Assembly (NCBI GenBank): GCA_003255065.1
Contig: QAOA01005271.1
Coordinates: forward strand, 62,001 to 126,000
Origin: Cercis canadensis
Taxonomy: Eukaryota; Streptophyta; Magnoliopsida; Fabales; Fabaceae
Reading direction: 5' to 3'
Length of the DNA stretch: 64,000 nt
A program made the position numbers and the translations under genes. The notes beneath the pieces were generated by a model, which saw only the letters and a list, made by a program, of their open reading frames with translations, searched no databases and was not told the origin of the DNA. Below, piece by piece: positions 12,488-24,540 of the stretch (position 1 is its first letter; each line of letters begins with the position of its first letter).

Positions 12488-12664
12488 CAACATGGTTGGT
12501 TCAGCTAGTAAGGATTAAATTACTTCGCTTGTAAGACCTAAGACCATTGATAGGCAATCTCTAAATACCACCATAAGCCTTCACCGAGGCTTGTGTCATA
12601 TTTTAACCTTGGAATGAGATAGCCTCCCTTCCTCCTAAACTTTTTGTAACTAAAAAAAAAAAAA
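12488..12664 (+). mobile_element. SINE-like element, family A copy 1
   Basis: It begins with a tRNA-like box A (TTGGTTCAGCTAGTAAGG), continues through AGGCAATCTCTAAATACCAC and CTTGGAATGAGATAGCCTCC, and ends in a poly-A run. A related copy is at 24921-25131, which also ends in poly-A. Internal RNA polymerase III boxes plus a poly-A end are typical of plant tRNA-derived SINEs; box B is weak in this copy. Confidence 0.55.
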
Positions 12665-13156
12665 CTTCTATTTCATCCATTAAAAATCAACCAAAAATCT
12701 CATATTCATTTGGTGTTGTTTGAATTTGAAATGAATATATAGTAAATACTACTTATGTGCAACTAAAATCATATGGGAGTTTGAAAAGTTTTTCATGACC
12801 CAAGTTCATACTTAGCATCCTTTTGGTGTACCAAAATCATCATTTATAACCATAAGAGACTGGTGATCAATTTTTTATTTTATTTTTATAATAGTGAGCT
12901 ATCTCGTTATTGTTAAAAGGGTTTAATCTGAAACTGAACAGTCAACCCCAGTTAACAACTACCAATTAATTAAGGATTTCTAAGAAATAGTTGAATTTTC
13001 TATGTAGATATGACTTGTGAAGGATAAGTCTCCGTTATTGAACAGCAACAAAAGTTACTTGTGGCCACGAAGTGCCCAAGTCTGGTGAGACACTCCCATA
13101 CATAGTGCTTCGTGATTAGGGGGTGAATGGACACTGTATGGGACCAATGGTGAATC

Positions 13157-13166
13157 TATAAAAATA
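13157..13166 (+). promoter_or_regulatory. Candidate TATA box before a small ORF
   Basis: TATAAAAATA lies 57 bp before the ATG at 13214, which would place a start of transcription near 13188 and give a short purine-rich leader. It sits in an island of visibly higher GC than its surroundings. Confidence 0.35.
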
Positions 13167-13213
13167 AGCCTAAAGAGCAAAGAAGAAAAGGGGAAGTCCT
13201 AAGCATATTCCTT

Positions 13214-13375
13214 ATGTGCAACAAATCACATGTGAGACACAAACACCGCTTAGGTAGTGCGAGGCTTTTGAGTGTGTATGACTTAGTAGGAGGGGCATGG
13301 AATCATGGTGTTTGTGGCGTGAACCCAAGGCAATGCCTACATTTTGTGCATAAAAAGAATAATACAATAAAATAG
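13214..13375 (+). CDS. Candidate 53-codon small ORF of unknown function
   Basis: The frame starts at ATG 13214 and stops at TAG 13373-13375. An in-frame stop lies just upstream, so it does not extend. The predicted peptide is basic and His/Cys-containing, starts MCNKSHVRHKHRLG and contains VGGAWNHGVCGVNPRQC. It has no hydrophobic signal segment. A TATA-like box lies at a plausible distance. At RNA level, CACAAACACC (13231-13240) can pair with GGTGTTTGTG (from 13308), so the locus could equally be a structured non-coding RNA. I recognise no family; it lacks the ENOD40 peptide motif and any miR399-type mimic motif. It may also be chance. Confidence 0.25.
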   Translation: MCNKSHVRHKHRLGSARLLSVYDLVGGAWNHGVCGVNPRQCLHFVHKKNNTIK

Positions 13376-16101
13376 GTTAGCAGAGAGTTCAAAAGAAGGA
13401 AAGTGAAACAACATAATATGTGTGGAATATTCAACCCTAGAATTAGAAAAAGCTGGTCTTGGCCAAGCTGTCCTCAAAGCCAAAATTGGGTGCGAGAGGC
13501 ATTTTACAGTTAAGTCACAGGTTATCCATTGGATCGGCATTAATGCTTTGTTTGTTTGGTCAGAAAATGCAGTAAAAGATGGGAAAAATTTATGAGGGCC
13601 CTTGAATAAATTCAAGGGAACTAATTCAGCATCTTATTCTTGCTTTATTTATACCACTAAATCACATATGGGCTGCTAGCTAAGTGTCTCTCAAATTAAT
13701 TATCATTTTTGTGGTAGAGTTGCTCTGTTAGGTACTACAATTATGCCAGCAAATGCAATAATTTTTTTTTTCTTCCTTACATTTTTTAAAAAGTGGTTGT
13801 TAGGTTGCAACCGACATGAAGTAAGAAAATATGTAGGATTAATAAGGCCATAATAAAATTTTGACTTTGTTTCTCAATATGTTATGCAAAATGTCAATGG
13901 CCAAAGCAGCAGGCAAGCTTATTCCATTCTGCAAAAGCTAGTCAACTGAAGCTCATCAAGGGTGTTAAATTTGTTTACTTTCTTTTCACATATATAATCA
14001 TTTATGTTGAGTGGCTATTGATGACCTTCTAGTTATATTTTATACACGCTCATCTCTTTTAGCTCAACCAAGTTAGGTCTAGTTAAGGGTGAAATAAGAT
14101 GTGCTAAGCAAGTCCTAGTAGGGACTTGTAGCTACTTTGCTTTGGGTGATTCTAAGCTTAGTTACTAGGCACAGCAAATAGTCTTCAAAAGTTTGGCAGT
14201 TACTTAACCATTCACATGACTAATTGTGTTAAATCTCATGGTCTGCGTGCTTTGCTTGACTTGTAAAGCAAGTTGCAGATTTGCTTTCTACCTCTCTAAA
14301 AAGAGAGATGGTCCTCAAATTCAATTACTTGTGGGGAGGTTTCAATGGGGGAAGGTTAACTCATTTTATTATATTAGAGATCCATTGCATCATATTTTGG
14401 TTAGTGATTCACATCTAGATGCTGTTTGTTGGCTTCTCATTACTCAAGTAGGTAGAGAATGGCTTTGATAAAATCATCACTTGCGGTGGCATAAAAATTA
14501 GGAGAATAATGCTATTTTGTTTTTAAAATTTCTCTTCCATTAAGAGTGATAAGAGGAGGGTTTAAACCAATTAACCCTGAACATAGAATTTGGAAAATTT
14601 GATAAAGACAACCATTTGTTCACCATGTACCAACCAAGCTAAGTATGCGTGGAAGTGAGAAAATGATATGCCTTCATGAATATGATGGTTATATAGTTGG
14701 AGTTTGATATTTAATGCATGATGAGAAAGATCCCTGACTATTGTACCCAAAACCCAAGTTAAGAAATCCAAAATTTGTGTTAATTGGTCTCAAAAGGAAA
14801 TTCCCACCTGTTTTGCTCAAGGACAAGGACGTGCAATTCTTACAAGCCACAATATAATAGCTAAGAAAATATACATACTGTTCTGCACTTGAGAAGAAGC
14901 CAAAGATCCTAAAATTTATGACCAAATAATGCAGCTTACTGAAAGCAGGTGCATAGTGGCAGCAGTACCCCAATGAGTGGCCTGAAATGAGATTAGTATT
15001 GCGAAAATAGTAGTATATATACATAATAATAGGTGCCAAATTTGATGATCTGAATCAGGCCTCGGGAAAGTGCTTTTTCAATTATGATAATGATGATGAT
15101 GTAGTATTGGTTACAACTTTTGACAAGTGAAAAAGAAAGGCAGTGGAAAAGGATCAACTTGTTGACTCTCTCTTTTTGGGGAACTTTGCAAGTCATAACC
15201 CGGCGAATCAATGTTAAAGTCTTGTTTGTTTTTCTTTTTTCCAATCCAAGTTTCCTTCTATTATATCCCCACTACTTGGAGTGTGCGAATATGAAAGTGG
15301 CACTCACTCCTCTAATTAAATTCACTTAAACTTTTTCATACGAGTTAAATCATATATATTATTTCACATAACGTGTACAGACACATGTATGAGGATAAGT
15401 TAAGTGTAGATAAAAAGAGTGTATAACTTTGTAGCTTTCATATTTTTGGTGTGTGTTGGGTATTTAAATCTGATTCAAGAACCGACCCACCGACTGAGAT
15501 GGCCCTCTCAGTTCCCAACCATTAAGGCCAGCCAACCCAAGCTGTCCTTATTCTTACTGATATTGCATTATCCTTTGTTTTGTAATATGTTGAGTTGCTG
15601 CCTTATTAGGTCAGCAGCAAAGCAAAGCATCATAAATGGTGAAACAATCCGTTATTCTTATATCTTTTGTGCTTCTTTTTCTACAAATTTGTGCTCTTTA
15701 AAGGGTGGTTTTGAAAGCCTAGTAAAAAGCCTCTTCTTCCTTCAAGAGGATATTTTTCCTTTTTTTGAAAAAATAGGCATAAGAAAGAATACATAGGAAA
15801 TGAACAAAAGAAGGAAAAGCAAAAGGTAGTATCTTCTATTTTCTACCACTTCATTGCTATTTTACTATTTTTCACCTACCTTGGTGATAATGTTTCTATA
15901 TTATATTCACCATTTATTTTTCTTAATAATTTTACTCAAATTGTGAGCTCGTAATGTCTTTTTAATAAAAAAATCATGGTCAAATACTAATGTAATTAAT
16001 CTATTGCCTTTGTCTTTGGTACGTGTGAGACTTTTAGCTACTTACCATTCAACTCAATATAAGGTTGTTCAGCAAAAAAGAAAAAAAAAATTATGATTTA
16101 C
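13376..16101. other. Intergenic, no recognised gene
   Basis: Mostly AT-rich. Open frames at 14226-14468 (plus), 14689-15039 (minus) and 15419-15796 (plus, 125 codons) have no domain, no splice-supported neighbours and ordinary intergenic composition; I do not call them genes. An ATGATGATG-type microsatellite is near 15085. Confidence 0.45.
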
Positions 16102-16244
16102 AATTATTTTGGTCTTTCTAAAATTATGGTAAACCGTGTTTCTTTTTAATGCCATCAAGTTGTTTTCATCAANAATTATTTTGGTCTTTTTAAAATTATG
16201 GTAAACCGTGTTTCTTTTTAATGCCATCAAGTTGTTTTCATCAA
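16102..16244. repeat. Duplicated 71-bp block around single N (probable assembly artefact)
   Basis: 16102-16172 and 16174-16244 are the same 71 bp, separated by one N at 16173 and differing at one base (GGTCTTTCT versus GGTCTTTTT). The pattern recurs at five N positions in the window. Confidence 0.9.
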
Positions 16245-16586
16245 TATGTTAAAGTAAAAAAATTAGTATAATATTATTTTGTATTGGTAGAAGCATCCAA
16301 TTAGTATAGAATTGTAGTGGCTTAAACTAGGAATTTATTTTTCAAGAATCAAAAAGTCAAAATTAATTTTTTCTATAAAATTATAAATAGAAATTATGCT
16401 GTACTATCTTTACATCCTTTTCGCACCTCTCTCTGTCTATATATATATATATATAAATTTCATGGCACTTACATTTATATTTGGGACCTTGCACAAGGTA
16501 TTTGAAATTACAATTATTCTTTTCACCGAATTGGTTAAGTTGAATTAATTATGATGACATATTCATATATTTTTAACCATTAAGTG

Positions 16587-16750
16587 TGACTCAATTGGTA
16601 AATTAAGCTTTGTGGGAGAATTTTTAAGTAATGTCGAGAGTTTAAATTTTACTAAAAGTATTAGTGACTAGAGTGTATCAAAATTTTAGCGAGAATTAGT
16701 CTCACATTAAAATTGTGGGAATCACCTCGTGAAGAATCTTAAAAAATATT
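16587..16750 (+). mobile_element. SINE-like element, family B copy
   Basis: Box A-like TGACTCAATTGGTAAATT and box B-like GAGAGTTTAAATTTT are followed by the tail phrase ATTAGTCTCACATTAAAATT and TGTGGGAATCACC. The tail is shared in diverged form with the elements at 18103 and 29868. Confidence 0.55.
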
Positions 16751-19293
16751 TATATATTTTTAAAATGTTAAAAATTAAGAAAACACTCCTAAAAAAAAGT
16801 CACGACAAAAGAAAAAATGAAAACACTCACGAAATGCAAGTGCCAGTTTTGTTTCTTTAGAATGATAAAAGAAAGATTACAGCTTGGTTATGGAACATGC
16901 ACTAGACACTACATACAACCTTTTACAAGTGATGCTGTCTAGAAAAACAGAGTTTTTAAAGCCAAGAAAAAAGAAAAGATGAACAATCAACGTTTTCTTT
17001 TTTTGTCCTCGAAAAGTTAATTAAATTGGAATCTTCCATCTATTCCACATTTTTCTCTTTTAAGTACACTCTTTGTGGATCGTTCTTGAATTGATACGCG
17101 AATATATATTGGCATTATACAGAGAATATTTGTATGATAAGTTTGACCAAATGCAGCAAAAAGTTCGTGGGTGACATGGATCATATGAAGAGAATAAAAG
17201 TAAAACTCAATGAAACCCATAACCTTAATTATTAGCACTTTTCCTCGAGAAGCAGAAGATTCCATACGGAAGTATTTATGATAAATTTGTGATTATTGAG
17301 AATCATTTGGTATCGATACCATCAAGTTGAAACTGAAACTAATTCTTTGATTCATGCCTAAAAAGCACTTGCAGATGTTATGCTTGATTATAAATTTTTG
17401 ATTTCTTAACATATTCCTTGAATTTTAGGCAACAGATCTCTATCCCTGGTTTGCGAATGCAAAAGGCTTGATTATCCTACAAAAAGAGAAAAGTGAAAAA
17501 AAAAAAAAACAAAAAAAGCAAATTGTAGGGTCAGAAACAGAGCAGAAGCATAACACTATGTTTGTCATATAAACCACTGTTCTAGTGTTCTTGTACATGA
17601 TTAAAATGAGTAATATAAATACACAAAATTTCATTACAAAATCTTAGTTGAATCAACTAAATTGAGTACTAGTAATTTTTTTTTTTAAAAAAAAAAGCTA
17701 TAACAAAATTGAGATTATGCTAGACTATACAGTTTTTATGTGTAGAGTGAAGTATGTATCATTGCTTTTTAAAAAAAAAATTAAGTAGGAATAGTTTATC
17801 TTAGATTTTGACATATAGTATCATTTGTGTAACATACATTGTACATTTATCACTAGTCGATCAAATTCAATAGATTAATCACCCACTTCACAATAAAATT
17901 GAGTAATCAAATAAGTGTTTATGACTTTCTTCATCATTAGGTTTTGATTTTTACAGTGTTGGTATTTTTTTTTTTTCATAAAAAAGTGATTTCTTTTTTC
18001 CTTTAAAAAACAAGAGTTATGCATTTTTTTTTTTGCTTCACATATGGGCATTTTCTCTCTAAAGAAGAAGACAATGTAAACACGGAGAGGCATGGTTCAA
18101 TTGGAAGCAAATTAAATTTAGGTGTGGGCTCTTGAATGTAGTCAAAGGTTTGAGGTCTAATAAGAATATTGTTAGGAGAAAGAAAATTGTAATTGCTCTA
18201 ACTCTTGAACGCAAGATTAGTTTCACACCCAATTAGATAAAATAAAAATACTCGTAATATTAATCATAAAAAAAAAAAAACACAGAGAGCACACAATAGA
18301 AATTAATAAGGATATTTCAGCATGACACAATCTTGTCATCTTCCTAAAACGATCCTATTTTGAATTTTGATTAACAAATTTTTATTTTCTTTTCTCTATT
18401 TTTCCTAAGAAAATCTTTTACCATGGAGAGTGATTTACACCAGAATAAATTCCTTTTATGGCTACTTTATGATCATGATCTTTTACCATTTGTATACACA
18501 CATGCACTACATATCAAGTATTGGGTTTTTTTTTTTTTAAAGATAAAAAAAGAAAAAGAAAAACTAAAAGAAGCTTCATGATGGAGCTATTGTCCAACTT
18601 TCTAAAGGCATTTAATTAGTTGTGCTATCTAAGCACCCAATTTTTTTTTAATGTTATCTAAGCACCCAAGTTTGAACTTTGTAGTTTCTTTTCTAATTTG
18701 GTTTAGTTGTTAACCAGTCAGATTTTGTTTCAAGTGAAACTTCAGCATTCTAGCTCCTAAAGTCTAAATCACAACAGTGCCATCTATTATCTACTAATTG
18801 ACAAAACCCCAATAAAATAAAATGAATGCACAGCACAAGTGCAAGAAAATGGCTCTAATCATATGTCATTTATTACAAATTTAATGAGTGTGACTGAAAG
18901 ATTTCCACAAAAATCAATAGGGCCTGCCTTAGCTAGATACCCCACTAAGCCAAATTAATCTATCAGCAAAAGAGTAGAACAAGGGATCATGCTTGCTCTT
19001 TTATTTTCTCTCTATCACCTTCTCAAATTTCCCACATATAGGGAAAAAAAAAATTTAATGAAAATCAGATACTCTCTCTCAACTCTCAAGGCCATTGCAC
19101 TCATTTAATTTTCTGATACACTTTTTTGCAGATTGGTATGAAAGCAGCCTTTAACAGAGACACACAGAAAAAAATGAAGAGAGAGAGAGAGAGCGAGAGA
19201 AAGAGAATTCTGTAATCTTCTTTAAAATAATTTATTTAATTTTTCAAATAGAAAAAAAAAATGGAAATTGATAATGAGAGAATCATGGAGAAA
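16751..19293. other. Intergenic, AT-rich
   Basis: Many A/T homopolymers, no splice-supported coding sequence. Contains a family B SINE (18103-18240) and a GA microsatellite near 19178-19203. Short frames at 17017-17265, 17440-17634 and 17875-18093 (minus) are AT-driven. Confidence 0.45.
18103..18240 (+). mobile_element. SINE-like element, family B copy
   Basis: Box A-like TGGTTCAATTGGAAGC and box B-like AAAGGTTTGAGGTCT are spaced as in a tRNA, and the 3' phrase GCAAGATTAGTTTCACACCC resembles the other family B tails. Clear but diverged. Confidence 0.55.
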
Positions 19294-19540
19294 ACATGTT
19301 ATTCTTCATGAACAGTACAATGCCGGTAATCAAAAGAAGTGGGGGTTACTTTTATTCACCATTAATAAAATAAAAGGTTGATCAACTTCCAGTGAAAATG
19401 ACTTTGATATTTATATNACATGTTATTCTTCATGAACAGTACAATGCCGGTAATCAAAAGAAGTGGGAGTTACTTTTATTCACCATTAATAAAATAAAAG
19501 GTTGATCAACTTCCAGTGAAAATGACTTTGATATTTATAT
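19294..19540. repeat. Duplicated 123-bp block around single N (probable assembly artefact)
   Basis: 19294-19416 and 19418-19540 match throughout except for one base (GTGGGGGTTAC versus GTGGGAGTTAC), with one N at 19417 between them. It lies downstream of the ZAT-type gene and does not touch its coding sequence. Confidence 0.9.
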
Positions 19541-19962
19541 TAAAATATTCACATTTCATTACAATGAATGGTAGAACAGTTACTTGGTATTTGCTTGGAG
19601 GCTGAAACAGAGCCCACTAAACACGCATGCTTTGTCAATTTTTCTCTCCATTAGGAACACTCAAAAGGTCAGAAATTTTAACAGTAAATGATGTTTTTTC
19701 AAAAAAAGATTGAAGCTTGAATCTGAATAAGAAGAGAGAATATATATAAGCATAAAAAGTTTTGTTCCTCCATTAATGGATACTCTAAAGTCATTTGTTA
19801 CAGAGACAAAGCATAATCCAGAAGAACTGAATTACAGTTAGAATCTGATGAAGAAGAATAATAATGAAAATTTTATATAGAGTAATTGTAAACTCGTACT
19901 GGAAAAATGACCAAAATTTTGTTTACCTTTGGATCATATTCATCAGCAAGCTAAAATTTTGT

Positions 19963-21078
19963 TCATTGCCTAATGGAGTTGACGAATTCTGCATCTGAAA
20001 CTGCGGAGTTCTCGAATTGGCTAATGTCATCGTCATCCATTGGAGCAGGGAGATTAAGATCTATGAGAGATTCTACGAACTTGGTTGGAGTTGGAAGTGG
20101 AGTTGCTGAACCAGTAACATGGGTTCTCTTGTGCCCACCAAGTGCTTGACCTGAAGAAAACACTCTGAAACAAACTGGGCATTCATGAATTTTCTTAATA
20201 TCCGCCATGGGAGGAGCAGAAGTGCCAGCATTTTCTTGTTCCAATTCTGGGTCGTACACTGTGTTGTTAATGTTATTATTCACTTTGATCTTCTTATGAC
20301 TCGCTCTGTGCCCACCAAGCGCTTGATAAGATCGAAACACTTTCTTGCACGTTTCACATTTATACCTTCCGCGAACTCGGGTCTTGGACGATTTCAGCTC
20401 CTCTGATTCATCACTATCATCCAAGGATCTCTCAGCTTCGTCCTCGTCTTCTTCTTCTTCTTCTTCTTCTTCATCTTCCTCTTCCTCTTCGTTCTCGTTT
20501 CGGTTTTGTTCTTGTCTCTTCCATTTGTCCCTTGAAAGCATCATGAGGCAAACGGCGACATCTTCTTCGGTGGTGGTTTCAGAGATTGAACTCACTGGTT
20601 CAGGCTCTGCCCACGACTCGGTCTTAACGGGTTTGTTAGATTTTAGCTTTTTCAAAGTCTCTTGCTCTTGAATTTGGTTGTGGTGATTGGTGTACTGATC
20701 CTCTAGAAATCCCACTTTCCAGGCGCGTTTGGATCGTCTCCGAGTTGGGTTTTTCGACGACTCGGTCTCGCTCTCTCTGTCTTGAAGTATTACAGAGCCA
20801 GAATCTACAACAGCGAACGAAAACTCAGGATCTACGAGGCGAATGCTTCTCTTTGGGTTCTCTCTAAGCCCATAGCTGAGACCCTTATCGTCCCCTTCCG
20901 ATGAAGACGGCGACGGAGACGAAGCTGAATCCGCCTCGAAGCTCAGCTGAACATGCGGTGGTGACTCCTCTGGTTTTGGAGGAACCGGAAGGTTCATCAT
21001 GTGAGACCTCATGTGACCCCCTAAGGCTCTGCCATTAGAGAAGTTCTTGAAGCAGAGCTTGCACTTGTGCTTCTCCAT
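19963..21078 (-). CDS. ZAT-type C2H2 zinc-finger transcriptional repressor (three fingers)
   Basis: Single-exon, 371 aa. The start is MEKHKCKLC at 21078; the frame stays open for 69 more codons upstream, but that extension has no family features, and family members begin close to the first finger. Fingers: C6/C9/H22/H26 with GRALGGH; about 241-261 with YQALGGH; about 300-320 with GQALGGH. QALGGH is the plant-specific DNA-contact signature. Also visible are a basic stretch RRRSKR (~113-118, likely nuclear signal), an L-box-like EEDVAVCLMMLSRD (171-184), a long Glu/Asp run (196-215) and a C-terminal LIDLNLPAP EAR motif (338-346), which in this family recruits co-repressors. The three-finger layout fits the ZAT1/ZAT4/ZAT9 group, usually linked to stress-responsive repression. 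Which paralogue it is cannot be settled here. Confidence 0.93.
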   Translation of the reverse strand: MEKHKCKLCFKNFSNGRALGGHMRSHMMNLPVPPKPEESPPHVQLSFEADSASSPSPSSSEGDDKGLSYGLRENPKRSIRLVDPEFSFAVVDSGSVILQDRESETESSKNPTRRRSKRAWKVGFLEDQYTNHHNQIQEQETLKKLKSNKPVKTESWAEPEPVSSISETTTEEDVAVCLMMLSRDKWKRQEQNRNENEEEEEDEEEEEEEEDEDEAERSLDDSDESEELKSSKTRVRGRYKCETCKKVFRSYQALGGHRASHKKIKVNNNINNTVYDPELEQENAGTSAPPMADIKKIHECPVCFRVFSSGQALGGHKRTHVTGSATPLPTPTKFVESLIDLNLPAPMDDDDISQFENSAVSDAEFVNSIRQ

Positions 21079-21870
21079 CGCAAGAGAAAAACAACAGAGA
21101 GAGAGCTGCTTCTTTCTTCTTCCTCTGTTTGCTGCTTTGTCTCTAAAAAAACTCGTCAAGTTCTTGGCATTCTCTTTTGTTGTTTGTGAGAGAGAGTGCG
21201 AACTATAAAGGAGTAGGTGACAAGCATTCCTCCACCAACAGATAAATACAAAGTCTTTAATTTTTACCCAAAAATAAAATACCAAAATAGGGAGATTTTC
21301 AGATTTTGTGTTTTTGGGAAGTAAATTTTTTTTTTTCTTTTCACAAAAACGTCAAAATCCAATCAATTGGAAAATTTAATTTATTAAAAGCGTATAGACT
21401 AAGAGAGGAAGAACATGTAACATGCGAGACTTGCCCGTTTCTGTATTTATTCCCACTCAATCTCTCTTTTTAATCTTCATTCCCCATAATACCCTTCGGT
21501 AAAAACAAAAGGAAGTTAATCCAAGACGCCGCAATAAATATTATGATTTATGGGAAATAAATCTGAGATATTGAAAAAAAAATAAATTAATGAAGGGTAT
21601 CTTAGTGAAATTTTCGCGGTATAAACCGGTGGCTTGCTTGTCCAAGTCGAGGAAACTGCTAGGTTAGTTGTAACGACGAAGAGGAATAAAATAGCAGGGA
21701 GGGTGTCCTTCATGACAGAAACGACCCCGAATTTGTTAACATCACAGGGCTGTGATGTGAAATCAAAAGACAAACGGTCGCCATCAAATGAAAGCGTTAC
21801 ACGTAACTCAAACATCCACCTGTCGTTTCGGCAGCCAATGGTTTCAGGAACCACAGGTTAAAGCGCGACT
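21079..21870 (-). promoter_or_regulatory. 5' leader and promoter-proximal region of the ZAT-type gene
   Basis: Directly upstream is a CT-rich leader on the coding strand (CTCTCTCTCACAAACAAC). At 21600-21860 the DNA becomes GC-richer and CpG-containing, with ACGT cores such as TTACACGTAAC (near 21796), the kind of element bZIP factors bind. Frames open on both strands across 21516-21861 but neither has a family match, so I read this as regulatory rather than coding. Confidence 0.4.
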
Positions 21871-24250
21871 TATACGGAAATTGACCTTAATAAAAACCGA
21901 ATCCCATTTATTTTTTTTTTTTTAAAGTTTCTGATTCTGTTACTTTTGTGCCGGTGTTATGAGAGCCAATTGTCAGCGTGGGTAGCTCTAACATGCCGGC
22001 CGGCTGGTCCTTTACGTGGTTCATAAAAAAAATTTAATTAATTGAAATTTAATTATTTATAAGAAAAAACTTGTGGGGTTTTTTTTAAAAGGAGAGGGGT
22101 TGAGGTTTTTCCTTTAATTTTGGATCTTTGGTTGAAATGTGTGATGGGAATGAAGGGTGGGAAATGAGTAAGAAACTAACTGTCCTACTTTTGAGTTTTG
22201 AGAATGGAGTATTGTATGGGGAGTGTTGGGAGTAAATGGCGTTTTGTTAGGGGGGTTGGTAGACCCGGTCCTAGTCCTAAGTCTTCTAGTTCTCCCCACA
22301 CAAGTTGGATTTTTAAACAAACCCAAGCTGCGGTCTATTTTTTCTCAATAAATTGGCAAAAAGAAAAATCACAGCACAAAAACAAACACAATGAATTGGC
22401 AATTTGTTGAGTTTGGTCATAAGGGGTGGCGTATGCAATGTGTCTATGGTCTATTGTCTGATCCTTCTTCCCTTTTTCTTCTAATATTCTTCTCATATTG
22501 ATTATTCTTTGATTAGCAATTGGCAAAAAGTAGTACATTATCTCAACAAGGATCAATTGAGGTGTTATAAAGATAATACTACTTGTATATATATTAATTA
22601 GTTTCATATTGACATAATTGAACATGTTAAACTTTTTCTATGATTGACTTAGTTTATAAGTAATATGAAGCTAATTTAGTATGAGTAATATTATTGATGG
22701 CATCACAAACATGATATGCTTTAACCACTTCACCACACCTCAAGTGATGGGATATAGTATTTGAGTACAAGTTTCTTATATATTTAACCTTTTCAACACT
22801 AGATTGGGGGAAAATGGTGAATCCTAGTATGCTTTAGACTAAATCTAGGCATTGGATGATCGAGCTTAAAAGATATTATATATGCTGAATTTTAAGGGCA
22901 ATTAATTTACTCTTCAAAATATTAAGACTAGGTAAATTTATTTAATATAAGTGCTATGAATATCATAAGTGCAATTGATAATTAAGATAATTTATACCAT
23001 TTATTGTATTAAATTCACGTGTCTGTTTAAATAAAACTAAAGTTATAAATTATTTCAGTTATTAATTTTATTGTGATATTCATATCCTTGTGATATCAAT
23101 TAAATAATTAGCTTAAGTGTAATATAATAATTTTTAATTATTTAATTGATGAGTGCCAAACAAGGAAAGTGAAAAAGGGACATAGATAATCGACAATATT
23201 AAATTAAAAAGCTTTGATTTTCAGTCTTCCCTCCTAAATACTTGGTAGAGTAGGAGGAAAATGAATATAAGATGTATTTCATGTTTGATTATTCTTTGAT
23301 TAGCAGAAAAAATGAATAAGCGCAATGTGCTAAGGATAAAGGAGGAGAGTACATAGTGAGAATAAAACACATGACATTAAATCCTCTAATTCTTATGACT
23401 AAAGGAGATGTCACTAGACTCATAGGCCGTTGACAATATAACACTTATAAATAAAGGTATGTAAAGATGTAACTCTAAATTATATACATAAATAGAGATA
23501 CTCTTAAAGAGAAAGAGGAGGAGCACATTATTTCAGGCATGGTTAATGGAGGTCTCACTAGCATGATATGCTTTATTTAACCTCTTGACTTGACCGCACC
23601 TCAACATTTTTTCTTTTGTAAACTAGACAAGGAAAAATGGTGGAACATGATATGCTTTAGACCAGATCTTAAAAGGGTATTAGGAGGTAATTTACACTAA
23701 CATGAAAGTGACTAATATAATAAGTTCCTTATTTTACATACAATGTGCTTGATACGGTATATGAAAAATAAATATACAAGATAAATTAAGAGGGCCTAGT
23801 AAAAATTAAAAAAGGATTTTGATCTTCACTCCTTAATTTTTAGTAAATTTAAATAAAGCAAACATAATTAAGATGCATATCATTTTTATCTTTATCTCTT
23901 TTTTTTTTTTAACAAGTATTAAACAATTAAAATCCCAACTTTTCAACCGTTTCCATTTTTCACCATAATATGATATAATTGCTCAATTCAATCTGATGAA
24001 CCTTAGCATTCATTGGATAAGATCATATATAGAAAATATTGTATGCTCATAATATGTATAAATTAAATAAAAACAATATAGTAGGATAAAAAAAAAAAAA
24101 GAAAGAGATAAGATCAACATTATATGAAATTAACAATAAGGTCAAAAAAAATATGATTTTTTTTTTCTTTATGTATAAGAGGGCCAACAGAAACTTGGAT
24201 TTTGTCATAATTTAAGCTTAACTTTGTCTCTTGGACAAGCTAATCTTGAC
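21871..24250. other. Intergenic between the ZAT-type gene and HISN2 (distal part)
   Basis: Includes GCCGGCCGGC near 21994 and TTTACGTGG near 22011, then long AT-rich DNA. The phrase TGGTGAATCC...GATATGCTTTAGAC appears near 22815 and in variant form near 23640, together with CATGATATGCTTT near 22710 and 23560, suggesting a diverged duplication of about 900 bp offset. No gene is seen. Confidence 0.4.
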
Positions 24251-24254
24251 AGTG

Positions 24255-24363
24255 ATGGAGATTCTGCAATTTCTTCTTTTAATTAATTAAAGGGAGAATA
24301 GGAGATGTGGTGTTGATCGATTGCTTGCTTGTGTGTTAGAAAAACAATGAGCAGAATCTCCAT
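24255..24363. repeat. Short inverted repeat, possible RNA hairpin
   Basis: ATGGAGATTCTGC (24255-24267) is exactly reverse-complemented by GCAGAATCTCCAT (24351-24363), with an 83-bp loop and some additional pairing inward. It matches no microRNA that I know. Confidence 0.5.
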
Positions 24364-24540
24364 TTTGGGGTAAAGCAAGATCTGAAACTGCAATTGACAG
24401 TACTAGCTCGAACCACATTTGATGAGGTTTTGTTACTTGAAGGCCAAGCTTAGCAATAAAACTAAGCTTATCATATCCGCTGTAAAAAAAAATTGTCCTA
24501 ATCCATTAACTTTTTCTCCTTTAATCACACGAAACGCACA

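Noticed and set aside
13020-13375. ENOD40 or IPS1/At4-type non-coding RNA
   Set aside because: The ENOD40 short-peptide motif (ending in HGS) and the miR399 target-mimic motif are both absent; only the general layout is similar.
15419-15796. 125-codon plus-strand ORF
   Set aside because: No domain, no paralogue-like motif, no promoter or splice context; composition equals the surrounding intergenic DNA.
20345-20671. Ser-rich plus-strand frame inside the ZAT-type gene
   Set aside because: It is the complement of the Glu/Asp run (CTT/CTC codons read as Ser), a classic shadow frame.
21516-21861. Overlapping opposite-strand frames of 112 and 75 codons upstream of the ZAT-type gene
   Set aside because: Both strands are open because of local composition; neither has a recognisable motif. 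More likely promoter sequence.
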